Origin: Cyanobacteria bacterium M_DeepCast_200m_mx_001
GTDB taxonomy: Bacteria > Cyanobacteriota > Cyanobacteriia > PCC-6307 > Cyanobiaceae
DNA length: 32,951 bases
Assembly: GCA_016882415.1 (NCBI GenBank)
Contig: VGQL01000013.1
Coordinates: 1-32,951 of the forward strand
Reading direction: 5' to 3'
Both the position numbers and the translations under genes were made by a program. Below, piece after piece: positions 23,812 through 31,363 of the stretch; positions within the stretch are counted from its first letter, which is position 1, and each line of letters opens with the position of its first letter. The notes below the pieces were generated by a model. It was not told the origin of the DNA. It worked only from the letters and a program-made list of their open reading frames with translations, and ran no database searches.

Positions 23812-24042
23812 TCAGAGGGAGGGGATGGCCGGGATGCTGCACAGCTGCAGGCCTGCCTGGTGGGCATCGGTCTGCAGGCTGCGGCACGACTCAGCCGTGA
23901 GCCGCACCTTGCCACCGCAAATCAGATCCCAGGTGCTGCTTTCGAAGTGGGTCTGCAGCCAGAGCATCCCGTGCACCGACTCGGGCTTGATGCGGTAGCT
24001 GTCGCCCAGGGGGGTGAGGGTGATGTCCGTGGGGAGGCTCAT
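23812..24042 (-). CDS. Hypothetical protein, 76 aa
   Basis: Not recognised. I start it at MSLPTDITLTPLGDSYRIKPE (24042), because the track start at 24117 would include the terminator hairpin. The protein is small, soluble and contains HGMLWLQTHFESSTWDLICGGKVRLTAESC. It ends near the 3' end of the exchanger (convergent, 16 bases apart). Confidence 0.6.
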   Translation of the reverse strand: MSLPTDITLTPLGDSYRIKPESVHGMLWLQTHFESSTWDLICGGKVRLTAESCRSLQTDAHQAGLQLCSIPAIPSL

Positions 24043-24059
24043 CGCCTGGATCCCGCCAT

Positions 24060-24090
24060 AAAAAACCTCCCCCCATTGGAGGGGGGAGGT
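24060..24090 (-). terminator. Intrinsic terminator after DUF4278 gene
   Basis: On the minus strand CCTCCCCCC - TCCAAT - GGGGGGAGG forms a 9-bp stem followed by TTTTTT. It lies 55 bases after the stop of the 24145 gene and just before the start of the 23812 gene, so the latter needs its own promoter or read-through. Confidence 0.9.
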
Positions 24091-24144
24091 GCTGGCGTGT
24101 GGCGTAGCAGTCGCCACCGTTTGGCTGATTGGGCTGGCTGGCGA

Positions 24145-24360
24145 TCAGCCGTTGTTCACCTGCTGGGCCGCTTCGGCCTGCTGGTGGTGGTAGTGCTGGC
24201 CGCGGTACTGCAGTTCCACCTCGGTGTTCACCGCGGCGGCTTCGTGGCGCGGGGCGGAGGTGTAGTGCTGGCCGCGGTAGGCGTGGTCCACGGGCTCGTT
24301 GCTGAGCTGTTCGTGCTGGGCGTTGTCGTAGCCGACGCCGCGGTATTGGAGTTTGGTCAT
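24145..24360 (-). CDS. DUF4278-type small protein, 71 aa
   Basis: A short protein starting MTKLQYRGVGYDN with three copies of a YRGxxY motif (YRGVGY, YRGQHY, YRGQHY), the pattern of the cyanobacterial DUF4278 family. His, Gln and Ala dominate the rest. No membrane helix or signal. It is followed by a strong terminator and preceded by the AT-rich amt1 upstream region, so it is probably monocistronic. Function unknown. Confidence 0.8.
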   Translation of the reverse strand: MTKLQYRGVGYDNAQHEQLSNEPVDHAYRGQHYTSAPRHEAAAVNTEVELQYRGQHYHHQQAEAAQQVNNG

Positions 24361-24752
24361 GGGTTGGGCCTCGAAGGGTTGGGTGAGGGCCTGCGGTGGG
24401 CAGGCGGTCCGCTTCGGAGGAAGGAGCGTTGCTTCGCCTTGCGGTGGGCTACTTCCGGTAAGCCTGGGCCCTGGGGCGGCTCACCCAACGTTTTGTCCTT
24501 CAGCACCGTTTTAGCGAGAACAAAAAGTTCATAGTGAACAAAATGCCCGTTTCTTAGGAAAAGTACAGACTTTGCTGTATCTCAGCGAGCTTTTTACTGG
24601 CGGATCCATTGTCCCGGCTGCATCGGCTTGGCCCACTGATTTATGGATTTTGTTCAATCCGATACAACTTGCTGTTCCGTGAGCGCTAAAACGTGGCATG
24701 GCGGCTTTTATGCCGTCCAGTGGTCCAACAAAATTCCTTCAACATCTCACCC
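24361..24752. promoter_or_regulatory. AT-rich regulatory region upstream of amt1
   Basis: About 390 bases between the DUF4278 start and the amt1 start. The first 120 bases are GC-rich with no ORF. From about 24490 the DNA becomes AT-rich and contains two perfect inverted repeats and an NtcA-like box. The TGA-AC palindrome GTTCA-TAG-TGAAC lies at 24527-24539 and TACAG-N6-CTGTA at 24564-24579. Confidence 0.7.
24651..24666 (+). promoter_or_regulatory. NtcA-like site before amt1
   Basis: TGTTCAATCCGATACA matches the NtcA consensus TGTA-N8-TACA with one mismatch (T for A in the first half). A weak -10 element TAAAAC lies 21 bases downstream (24687-24692). That spacing resembles NtcA-activated class II promoters and predicts transcription starting near 24700, which argues against the track start of amt1 at 24693. 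Confidence 0.45.
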
Positions 24753-26219
24753 ATGGTTGCTGCCACCCCAGGGCCGCGGCGTCCTCAGGTGCGGTCACTC
24801 CAGCAGGCCAGCCTGTTGGAAGCCCCCTCGCTCCTGATGCGCAAAGTCCGCGGCCTCTCCTCCAATCGCACGCTTACCTGGTTGGCCTGCGTGCCCATTG
24901 CCCTCATGGGTTTGGGCCTGTTCAACCTGGCGGCCCACGCCGCCGAGCTGCCCGAGCTGAATGCCGGGTTCCTCGCGAACAACATGTTCTTGTTCGTGTG
25001 CGCCGTCCTGGTGATCTTCATGAACGCCGGCTTCGCCATGGTGGAAGCAGGGATGTGCCGCCAGAAAAATGCGGTCAACATCCTGGCCAAGAACCTGATC
25101 GTGTTTGCCCTTGCGGTGACCGCCTATTGGTTCATTGGCTACAAGATCATGTACAACGCTGACTGGGTCATTCCCGGTTGGTTCAAATTTGGAGGCCTGT
25201 TCTTCGACGCCACGGTCACCCCTGAAATGGTGACCAATGCCTCTCTTGTGCCTAGCGTTGATTTTCTGTTCCAGGCCGCTTTTGCCGGTACTGCTGCAAC
25301 AATTGTCTCAGGCCTTGTTGCTGAGCGAATCAAGTTCGGTGAGTTCGTTATTTTCTCACTGATTTTGGTTGGTATTCTCTATCCTATCGCTGGCTCCTGG
25401 CAGTGGAATTTTCCCGATGATGCCGGCGTTGGTGGTGGATGGTTAAACCGCCTTGGTTTTATCGATTTTGCCGGTTCCACCGTCGTTCACTCCTTTGGTG
25501 CCTGGGCCGGCTTGGTGGGTGCGATGCTGCTTGGCCCTCGCATCGGCAAGTTTGCTGACGGCAAGCCCCAGGCCATGCCTGGCCACAACCTTGCTATCGC
25601 AACTTTGGGCTGTCTGATCCTCTGGATCGGCTGGTATGGCTTCAACCCCGGCTCCTGGCTTTCGATGGCACCTGAAGTGCCTTACATCGCTGTCACCACC
25701 ACCCTTGGCGCTGCCGGTGGCGGAATTGCCGCCACTCTGGTGAGCCAGTTCACCGGTGGTAAGCCCGACCTCACCATGACCATCAATGGCATTTTGGCCG
25801 GCCTGGTGGGCGTGACGGCTGGTTGTGATGGGTTCTCGATGCCTGCCGCCTGGGTCGTTGGGTTCATCGCTGGTGTGATCGTTGTGTTCTCGGTGAGCTT
25901 CATTGACTCCCTGAAGATTGACGATCCTGTGGGCGCCTTCTCCGTGCACGGCACCTGCGGCATTTGGGCCACCTTGGCTGTGGGCCTGTTCAACATGGAC
26001 AAGGGCCTGCTGACCGGTCACGGTTTCAGCCAGCTGGGTGTTCAAGCCGTGGGAGTTATCGCTTACGCCATTTTCACGATTGTGACCACCTTCATTGTGT
26101 GGTCCATCATTGGCGTGATCTTCGGTGGCATCCGGGTGACTGAATCCGAAGAGAAGGAGGGCCTCGACATCGGCGAGCACGGCATGGAGGCCTATCCCGA
26201 CTTCGCCTCTGCCAAATGA
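24753..26219 (+). CDS. amt1: Ammonium transporter Amt1
   Basis: A 488-residue Amt/Mep/Rh-family channel that imports ammonium across the inner membrane. Family motifs are NAGFAMVEAGMCRQKNAVNI, the signature DFAGSTVVHSFGAWAGLVGA with the first pore histidine, and DDPVGAFSVHGTCGIWATLA with the second. A cleavable signal peptide (LACVPIALMGLGLFNLAAHAAEL) is visible. The start MVAATPGPRRPQ (24753) was chosen because a predicted transcription start near 24700 excludes 24693; the ATG at 24837 (MRKVRG) is the other option. The middle of the gene is noticeably richer in A/T than its neighbours. An intrinsic terminator follows. Confidence 0.93.
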   Translation: MVAATPGPRRPQVRSLQQASLLEAPSLLMRKVRGLSSNRTLTWLACVPIALMGLGLFNLAAHAAELPELNAGFLANNMFLFVCAVLVIFMNAGFAMVEAGMCRQKNAVNILAKNLIVFALAVTAYWFIGYKIMYNADWVIPGWFKFGGLFFDATVTPEMVTNASLVPSVDFLFQAAFAGTAATIVSGLVAERIKFGEFVIFSLILVGILYPIAGSWQWNFPDDAGVGGGWLNRLGFIDFAGSTVVHSFGAWAGLVGAMLLGPRIGKFADGKPQAMPGHNLAIATLGCLILWIGWYGFNPGSWLSMAPEVPYIAVTTTLGAAGGGIAATLVSQFTGGKPDLTMTINGILAGLVGVTAGCDGFSMPAAWVVGFIAGVIVVFSVSFIDSLKIDDPVGAFSVHGTCGIWATLAVGLFNMDKGLLTGHGFSQLGVQAVGVIAYAIFTIVTTFIVWSIIGVIFGGIRVTESEEKEGLDIGEHGMEAYPDFASAK

Positions 26220-26245
26220 GTTGGCTTCGCCAACGTTCGCGTTCA

Positions 26246-26270
26246 GCCCGCCGCAAGGCGGGCTTTTTTA
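26246..26270 (+). terminator. Intrinsic terminator of amt1
   Basis: GCCCGCC - GCAA - GGCGGGC forms a 7-bp stem followed by TTTTTT, 26 bases after the amt1 stop. It shows that amt1 is monocistronic. Confidence 0.93.
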
Positions 26271-26325
26271 TGCTCCGCGGCCCATCGGCAGGCCGCAGTC
26301 AGAACGGTTCAGATTGAACTGAAGC

Positions 26326-26610
26326 ATGCCCCACCGCAGCCACAAAGTTGCTGCACACCTGCCTGGGGCCATGGCCTGCGGTTACTGCGGTTCTCGCCTG
26401 ATCAGCAAGGGCAGCCAGGGGCTGGAGTGCTGCGGCTGCGGCAGGCCCATGGTCCACAGCCGGCTGGTGCCGAGCCAGCGACTCTCCTGGCGGCAGCAGC
26501 TGCTGGCGCTGTTGATCTGCCTCTGCTCTTTGCCCCTAGTGGGGGCCATCGCCGCCACCGATCAGCTGCGCACCGCCAGTGGCATTCCCACCGAGGAGCC
26601 AGCCCGTTAA
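26326..26610 (+). CDS. Small zinc-ribbon membrane protein, 94 aa
   Basis: Not recognised as a named family. The N-terminal half has a four-cysteine zinc-ribbon pattern: CGYCGSRL near residues 18-25 and CCGCGRPM near 35-42. A hydrophobic helix follows (LLALLICLCSLPLVGAIAA, about 60-78) and a short polar tail. The protein is probably anchored in the inner membrane with the ribbon in the cytoplasm. Its stop overlaps the stop of the convergent ATPase gene by three bases. Confidence 0.75.
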   Translation: MPHRSHKVAAHLPGAMACGYCGSRLISKGSQGLECCGCGRPMVHSRLVPSQRLSWRQQLLALLICLCSLPLVGAIAATDQLRTASGIPTEEPAR

Positions 26611-29369
26611 CTGTGGGCGTCGCCGCGGCGGCGCCACAGCCGCCACAGCTTTTCCAGCTCCAGATAAAGGAAGAACAGCAGGCTGAAGCCCACACAGATC
26701 AGCAGGTCGTGGCCGCTCAGAGGCGTGGTGCCGAAGAACCGCGACAGCCCTGGCACATAGAGCAGCAGCAGCTGCAGGCCGGAGGTGAGCAGCACCGCCC
26801 ACAGCAGCCAGGGGTTGGAGAAGGGGGCCACCTGGATCAGCGGAAGATCGCTGCGGGCTGAGAGGGCATGGCCCATCTGGGCCAGGCAGAGGGTGGTGAA
26901 CACCATGGTTTCCCAGGGGGCGTCGTGCCAGGCGGCATAGAGCATCAGGGCGATCACGATCACCGCGAACACCACGCCGATGCGCAGGATGTAGCGGCCG
27001 ATGCCCCGGGCGAAGATCGATTCACCGGGTTCCGCCGGGGCCTTCTGCATCAGCCCGTCTTCCCCGGGCTCCAGGGCCAGGGCCAGGGCGGGCACCCCAT
27101 CGGTGACCAGGTTCATCCACAGGATCTGCAGCGGGGTAAGTGGCACCCCCACCAGTCCCAGTAGTGGCGCCGAGGCGATGGTGATCAGCTCGCCCACATT
27201 GCTGCCCAGGATGTATTTCACGAAGCGGCGGATGTTGGCGTACACCAACCGCCCCTCCTCCACGGCGTTCACGATCGTGGCGAAGTTGTCGTCCAGCAGC
27301 ACCATGTCGGCGGCCTCCTTGCTCACCTCCGTGCCGGTGATGCCCATGGCCACGCCGATGTGGGCCTGCTTGAGGGCGGGGGCGTCGTTGACGCCATCGC
27401 CGGTCATGGCCACCACCTGGCCGTTGGCCTGCAGGGCCTTCACGATGCGCAGCTTCTGCTCGGGTGGCACCCGGGCGTAGATGCTGCAGCGGGCCACCAC
27501 CTGCCGCAGCTGGCCGTCATCACAGCGCTCCAGTTCCCGCCCCAGCACCACCTCCCCATCCGCCGGTGCCAGGCCGATGGCGGCGCCGATGGCGCGGGCG
27601 GTGAGCGGGTGGTCGCCGGTGATCATCACCGGCCGGATCCCGGCGCCGCGGCAGGTGGCCACCGCCGTGGCCACCTCGGGCCGGGCGGGATCCAGCTGGG
27701 CCATCAGCCCCAGCAGCACCTGGTCGTCGAGGTCGTGGTCGGGGCTGGGGTGGTGCGGCGCGCAGGCGAAGGCCAGCACCCGCAGGCCGGAGGCCGCCAG
27801 GTTGCGGGCCTGCTCCAGCCACCACTGGCGCTGCTCCTCGGCCAGGGTCACCACGCCGCTGCCATCGATCCAGCGGTCGCACAGGCCGATGATCACCTCA
27901 GGGGCACCCTTGCTGATCAGCAGCCGGCCTGAGCTGGTGGCGCAGCCCCCGAGCGGATCCTGCAGCTCGCACTGGGGATCGTCGATCCACACGGCCATCA
28001 GCTGCCGCTCGGAGCTGAAGGGGATTTCGGCCACCCGGCGGTAGCGGCTGCGCAAGGCAAAGCCATCGATGCCCGCCTTGGCGGCCACCACCACCAGGGC
28101 CCCCTCGGTGGGGTCGCCGAGGATGTCCCAGCTGCCATCGGCCTGGGTTTTGAGTTCGGCGTCGCTGCAGAGCACCCCCGCCTGCAGCAGCAGGGTGCGG
28201 GCCCCGGCGTAGGCGCCTGCCCTGGCGCCGGCCGGCGGCTCCAGGGTGCTGGGGTTGAGGCTGCCCGTGGGCTCGTAGCCCTGGCCGCCCACGGCAACCA
28301 GCTCGGTGCCCACCCGCAGCTCCTGCACCACCTGGCGGTTCTGGGTGAGGGTGCCGGTTTTGTCGGAGCAGATCACCGTGACCGACCCCAGACCCTCCAC
28401 CGCCGGCAATCGCCGGATCAGGGCGGCGCGGCGCACCATGCGCTGGGTGCCGATGGCGAGGGTCACCGTGATCACCGCCGGCAGGCCCTCCGGCACGATC
28501 GCCACCGCCATCGACAGCGACACCTCCAGCAGGTTGAGCAGGGGCTGGCCCAGCAGCCAGCCCAGCACCACCACCACCGCCACCAGGGCCAGGGCGCTGC
28601 CCACCAGCACCTTGGCCAGGCCATCGAGCCGCTCCTGCAGCGGCGTGCTCTCGCCACCCGCGGTGTTGATCAGCTCGGCGATCTGCCCCAGTTCGGTGGC
28701 CATGCCGGTGGCGGTCACCACCGCCAGGCCCCGGCCCCGCACCACCTCGGTGCCCTGGAACAGGCAGTTTTGCCGCTCCAGCACGGGGGTGTCGGCTTCC
28801 AGCAGCAGGTCTGCTTGCTTGAACACCGCCTCCGCTTCGCCGGTGAGGGCGGCTTCGCGCACCCCCAGCTCGGCCACCTCCAGCAGGCGTGCATCGGCGG
28901 GCACGCGGTCGCCCGCCTCCAGGCGGATCAGGTCGCCCGGCACCAGCAGCTCACTGGAGAGGCGTTGCCACTCGCCATCGCGGCGCACCTGTACCAGGGG
29001 CTGGGCCATGTCCCGCAGGGCCAGCAGCGCCTGTTGGGCCTTGCTTTCCTGCAGGTAGCCCAGCAGGCCGTTGAGGATCACGATCACCAGGATGGCGATG
29101 GCATCCTTCGGGAATTCCTGCTGGTGGATCGACACCGCGGCGGACACCGCCGCCACCGCCAGCAGCATGATCAGCATCACGTTGCTGAATTGATCCCAGA
29201 GGATCTCCAGGGCGCTGCGGCCGGCGCTCAGCTCCAGTTTGTTGGGGCCAATGTCTGCCAGGCGTCGGGCGGAGGCCGCCGTGCTCAGCCCCTGATCGCT
29301 GCCCTCGAGCCGTTGCAGGCACTCCGGGCCAGAGAGGCTGTGCCAGGCGGTTTGTTGCAATCGCGACAC
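26607..29369 (-). CDS. P2-type cation-transporting ATPase (probable Ca2+ pump)
   Basis: A 920-residue P-type ATPase with the full domain set. The actuator has LTGEAEAV (175-182). Helix 4 has IVPEGLPAV (291-299). The phosphorylated aspartate is D336 in SDKTGTLTQN, followed by the nucleotide-binding domain, then TGDGVNDAPALK and helices 5-10. Helix 5 (GSNVGELITIA) and helix 6 (LQILWMNLVTDGVPALALALEP) carry the N, E and D residues of P2A calcium pumps. The start MSRLQQTAWHSLSGPE is typical of the N-terminal cation ATPase domain. Substrate is most likely Ca2+; Mn2+ or Na+ cannot be excluded. It is divergent from amt2 with 170 bases between starts. Confidence 0.93.
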   Translation of the reverse strand: MSRLQQTAWHSLSGPECLQRLEGSDQGLSTAASARRLADIGPNKLELSAGRSALEILWDQFSNVMLIMLLAVAAVSAAVSIHQQEFPKDAIAILVIVILNGLLGYLQESKAQQALLALRDMAQPLVQVRRDGEWQRLSSELLVPGDLIRLEAGDRVPADARLLEVAELGVREAALTGEAEAVFKQADLLLEADTPVLERQNCLFQGTEVVRGRGLAVVTATGMATELGQIAELINTAGGESTPLQERLDGLAKVLVGSALALVAVVVVLGWLLGQPLLNLLEVSLSMAVAIVPEGLPAVITVTLAIGTQRMVRRAALIRRLPAVEGLGSVTVICSDKTGTLTQNRQVVQELRVGTELVAVGGQGYEPTGSLNPSTLEPPAGARAGAYAGARTLLLQAGVLCSDAELKTQADGSWDILGDPTEGALVVVAAKAGIDGFALRSRYRRVAEIPFSSERQLMAVWIDDPQCELQDPLGGCATSSGRLLISKGAPEVIIGLCDRWIDGSGVVTLAEEQRQWWLEQARNLAASGLRVLAFACAPHHPSPDHDLDDQVLLGLMAQLDPARPEVATAVATCRGAGIRPVMITGDHPLTARAIGAAIGLAPADGEVVLGRELERCDDGQLRQVVARCSIYARVPPEQKLRIVKALQANGQVVAMTGDGVNDAPALKQAHIGVAMGITGTEVSKEAADMVLLDDNFATIVNAVEEGRLVYANIRRFVKYILGSNVGELITIASAPLLGLVGVPLTPLQILWMNLVTDGVPALALALEPGEDGLMQKAPAEPGESIFARGIGRYILRIGVVFAVIVIALMLYAAWHDAPWETMVFTTLCLAQMGHALSARSDLPLIQVAPFSNPWLLWAVLLTSGLQLLLLYVPGLSRFFGTTPLSGHDLLICVGFSLLFFLYLELEKLWRLWRRRGDAHS

Positions 29370-29463
29370 AAGCGCAGTCCGGTTTTCACCTGTTCTGATT
29401 CAAGAGCAGCCTGTTGGGAGTGGCGTTTCTGCGGTTGCGCTCGGGAACAATCGATCGGTTGAG

Positions 29464-29477
29464 GTAGTCGTTGATAC
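29464..29477 (+). promoter_or_regulatory. NtcA binding site before amt2-glnK
   Basis: GTAGTCGTTGATAC is a perfect match to GTA-N8-TAC, the NtcA consensus. It lies 62 bases before the chosen amt2 start and overlaps the track start at 29471, which supports the later start. A clear -10 box at the canonical 22-23 base distance was not seen. Confidence 0.6.
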
Positions 29478-29539
29478 ATCTGCGGCTGATGGCTGCAGGG
29501 AGTGTCCCCTCGCGAACGTTGAAGAGGTCTCTCCCTTCC

Positions 29540-30991
29540 ATGGTTCATGTCCCCTTGGCCGGCGGTGGTCCCACCCCCCTGGCCGTCTTTGATCGATTCC
29601 GCACCAAGGCCCTGGCCAAGGTTCAGGAGCCCGAGCTGAAGCGCTATGCGGTGATGCTGCTGGCCTTCGGCGCTGGCCTGCTGCCTCTGATGGCCGGCTC
29701 CGCCCGGGCCGCCCTGGCCAAGGTGCCCACCGACGGTGCCGACACCCTGCTGATGCTGATGGGTTCAGCCCTGGTGCTGCTGATGACCCCCGGCCTGGCG
29801 TTCTTCTACGGCGGCTTCACCCGCGCCAAGAACGTGCTCAACACCATGATGATGAGCTTCTTCCTGATGGGGCTCATCGGTGTTCTCTGGGTGGTGGTGG
29901 GTTACTCCCTCGCCTTCGACACCGGCTTCAAGAGCCCCTTCATCGGTGGCCTCGGCCAGATGTGGCTCAACGGCGTGGGCGGTGAGCTGGGGGATGCCCC
30001 GCTGGCCGATGGCTTCGCCATCTCCGCCTCCTCCTTCGCCCTGTTCCAGGGCATGTTCGCGATCATCACCCCGGCCCTGATCTCCGGCGCCCTGGTGGAG
30101 CGCATCAACTTCAAGGCCTGGTTCTGGTTCTCTCTGCTCTGGAGCCTGTTCATTTACTGCCCGATGGCCAAGATGGTCTGGGGCGGTGGTTACCTGGGCC
30201 CCTTCGGTGAAATCGGCGCCATCGACTTCGCCGGTGGCACCGTGGTGCACATCGCCGCCGGTGTGGGTGCCCTGGTGGCCACGGCCATCGTGGGTCCCCG
30301 CAGTGGCTTCCCGGATAGCCGGCGCCCCCCCCACAACGTGCCATTCATCCTGCTGGGTGCCGGCCTGCTGTGGTTTGGCTGGTTTGGCTTCAACGGCGCC
30401 AGCTACTTCGCCGCCAAGGGCGCTGGCTTCTCCTTCCTCACCACCACGCTGTCCGCTTCGGCGGCCCTGCTCACCTGGTGCCTGATCGAGTGGTTCCGTG
30501 ATGGCAAGCCCACCGCCGTGGGTGCCGCCACCGGCGCCGTGGCGGGCCTGGTGGGGATCACCCCCGCCGCCGGTTTCGTGTACATGCCTCAGGCGCTGAT
30601 CATCGGCGTGGCCACGGCTTCCGCCTGCTACATCGCCGTGCAGGTGAAGGCTGCCATCCAGTTCGATGATTCCCTCGATGCCTATGCCGTGCACGGCGTG
30701 GGTGGCACCGTGGGGGCCCTGCTCACCGGTGCCCTGGCCGCTCCGGCCCTGGTGCCCGCCGATTACTTCCCCAAATCGGCTGAGATCCTGGCCGCCGGTG
30801 GCAATGGTGCCCTGTTCGTGGCCCACGTGAAGGCCGTGCTGATCAGCTACGGCTTCGTGGGTGTCGGCACGGCCGTGATCCTCTGGATCGTGGGCGCCGT
30901 GGTGGGCCTGCGGGCCACCCCGGAGGAGGAAGAGCGCGGGATGGACTTCGTCGCCCACGGCGAAGAGGCCTACGACCCGATGACCTACTGA
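29540..30991 (+). CDS. Second ammonium transporter, Amt family (amtB-type)
   Basis: A 483-residue ammonium channel. The family signature is DFAGGTVVHIAAGVGALVA with the first pore histidine; DDSLDAYAVHGVGGTVGALL holds the second; MTPGLAFFYGGFTRAKNVLN is the helix-1 region. A signal-like segment (MLLAFGAGLLPLMAGSARAA) precedes it. The start MVHVPLAGGG (29540) follows the NtcA site. Unlike amt1 it is as GC-rich as the surrounding genes and is directly followed (12 bases) by a PII gene, the classical amtB-glnK pair in which PII plugs the channel when nitrogen is ample. Confidence 0.92.
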   Translation: MVHVPLAGGGPTPLAVFDRFRTKALAKVQEPELKRYAVMLLAFGAGLLPLMAGSARAALAKVPTDGADTLLMLMGSALVLLMTPGLAFFYGGFTRAKNVLNTMMMSFFLMGLIGVLWVVVGYSLAFDTGFKSPFIGGLGQMWLNGVGGELGDAPLADGFAISASSFALFQGMFAIITPALISGALVERINFKAWFWFSLLWSLFIYCPMAKMVWGGGYLGPFGEIGAIDFAGGTVVHIAAGVGALVATAIVGPRSGFPDSRRPPHNVPFILLGAGLLWFGWFGFNGASYFAAKGAGFSFLTTTLSASAALLTWCLIEWFRDGKPTAVGAATGAVAGLVGITPAAGFVYMPQALIIGVATASACYIAVQVKAAIQFDDSLDAYAVHGVGGTVGALLTGALAAPALVPADYFPKSAEILAAGGNGALFVAHVKAVLISYGFVGVGTAVILWIVGAVVGLRATPEEEERGMDFVAHGEEAYDPMTY

Positions 30992-31003
30992 TAGGGCCCT
31001 GCC

Positions 31004-31342
31004 ATGAAACAGATCACAGCAGTGGTGCGTCCCGGCAAGGTGGACGCCGTCAAGACGGCCCTCGTGGCCATCGACGTGGTGGGCATGACCATCAACGATG
31101 TGCGCGGTTTCGGCCGCCAGAAGGGGCAAGTGGAGATCTACCGGGGCAATGAGTTCACGGTGGATTTCCTCTCCAAGATGCGGATCACCGCCGTCGTCTC
31201 CGACGACAAGGTGGAAGCCGCCATCGCCGCCATTACCGAGGCCGCCCGCACCGGCGAGATCGGTGACGGCAAGATCTTCATCACCCCCGTGGATGAAGTG
31301 GTGCGGATCCGCACCGGCGACCGCGGCAACGCGGCCCTCTGA
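31004..31342 (+). CDS. glnK: PII signal protein, GlnK-like with altered T-loop
   Basis: A 112-residue PII protein. The T-loop region GRQKGQVEIYRGNEFTVDFL and the C-terminal ARTGEIGDGKIFITPVDEVVRIRTGDRG (B- and C-loops) are complete. ATP-binding residues are conserved. However, residue 49 is Asn and residue 51 is Phe, whereas cyanobacterial GlnB has Ser49 (phosphorylated) and proteobacterial PII has Tyr51 (uridylylated). The protein therefore should not be modified at either site and would respond only to ATP/ADP and 2-oxoglutarate. As the second gene of an amt operon it probably gates the preceding channel. The main glnB must lie elsewhere. Confidence 0.95.
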   Translation: MKQITAVVRPGKVDAVKTALVAIDVVGMTINDVRGFGRQKGQVEIYRGNEFTVDFLSKMRITAVVSDDKVEAAIAAITEAARTGEIGDGKIFITPVDEVVRIRTGDRGNAAL

Positions 31343-31363
31343 GGCCCGCTGCCGGAGATGTCC

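Noticed and set aside
24693-24752. Track start of amt1 at 24693
   Set aside because: It sits on the predicted -10 element of the promoter; the next Met codons give a normal Amt N-terminus with a signal peptide.
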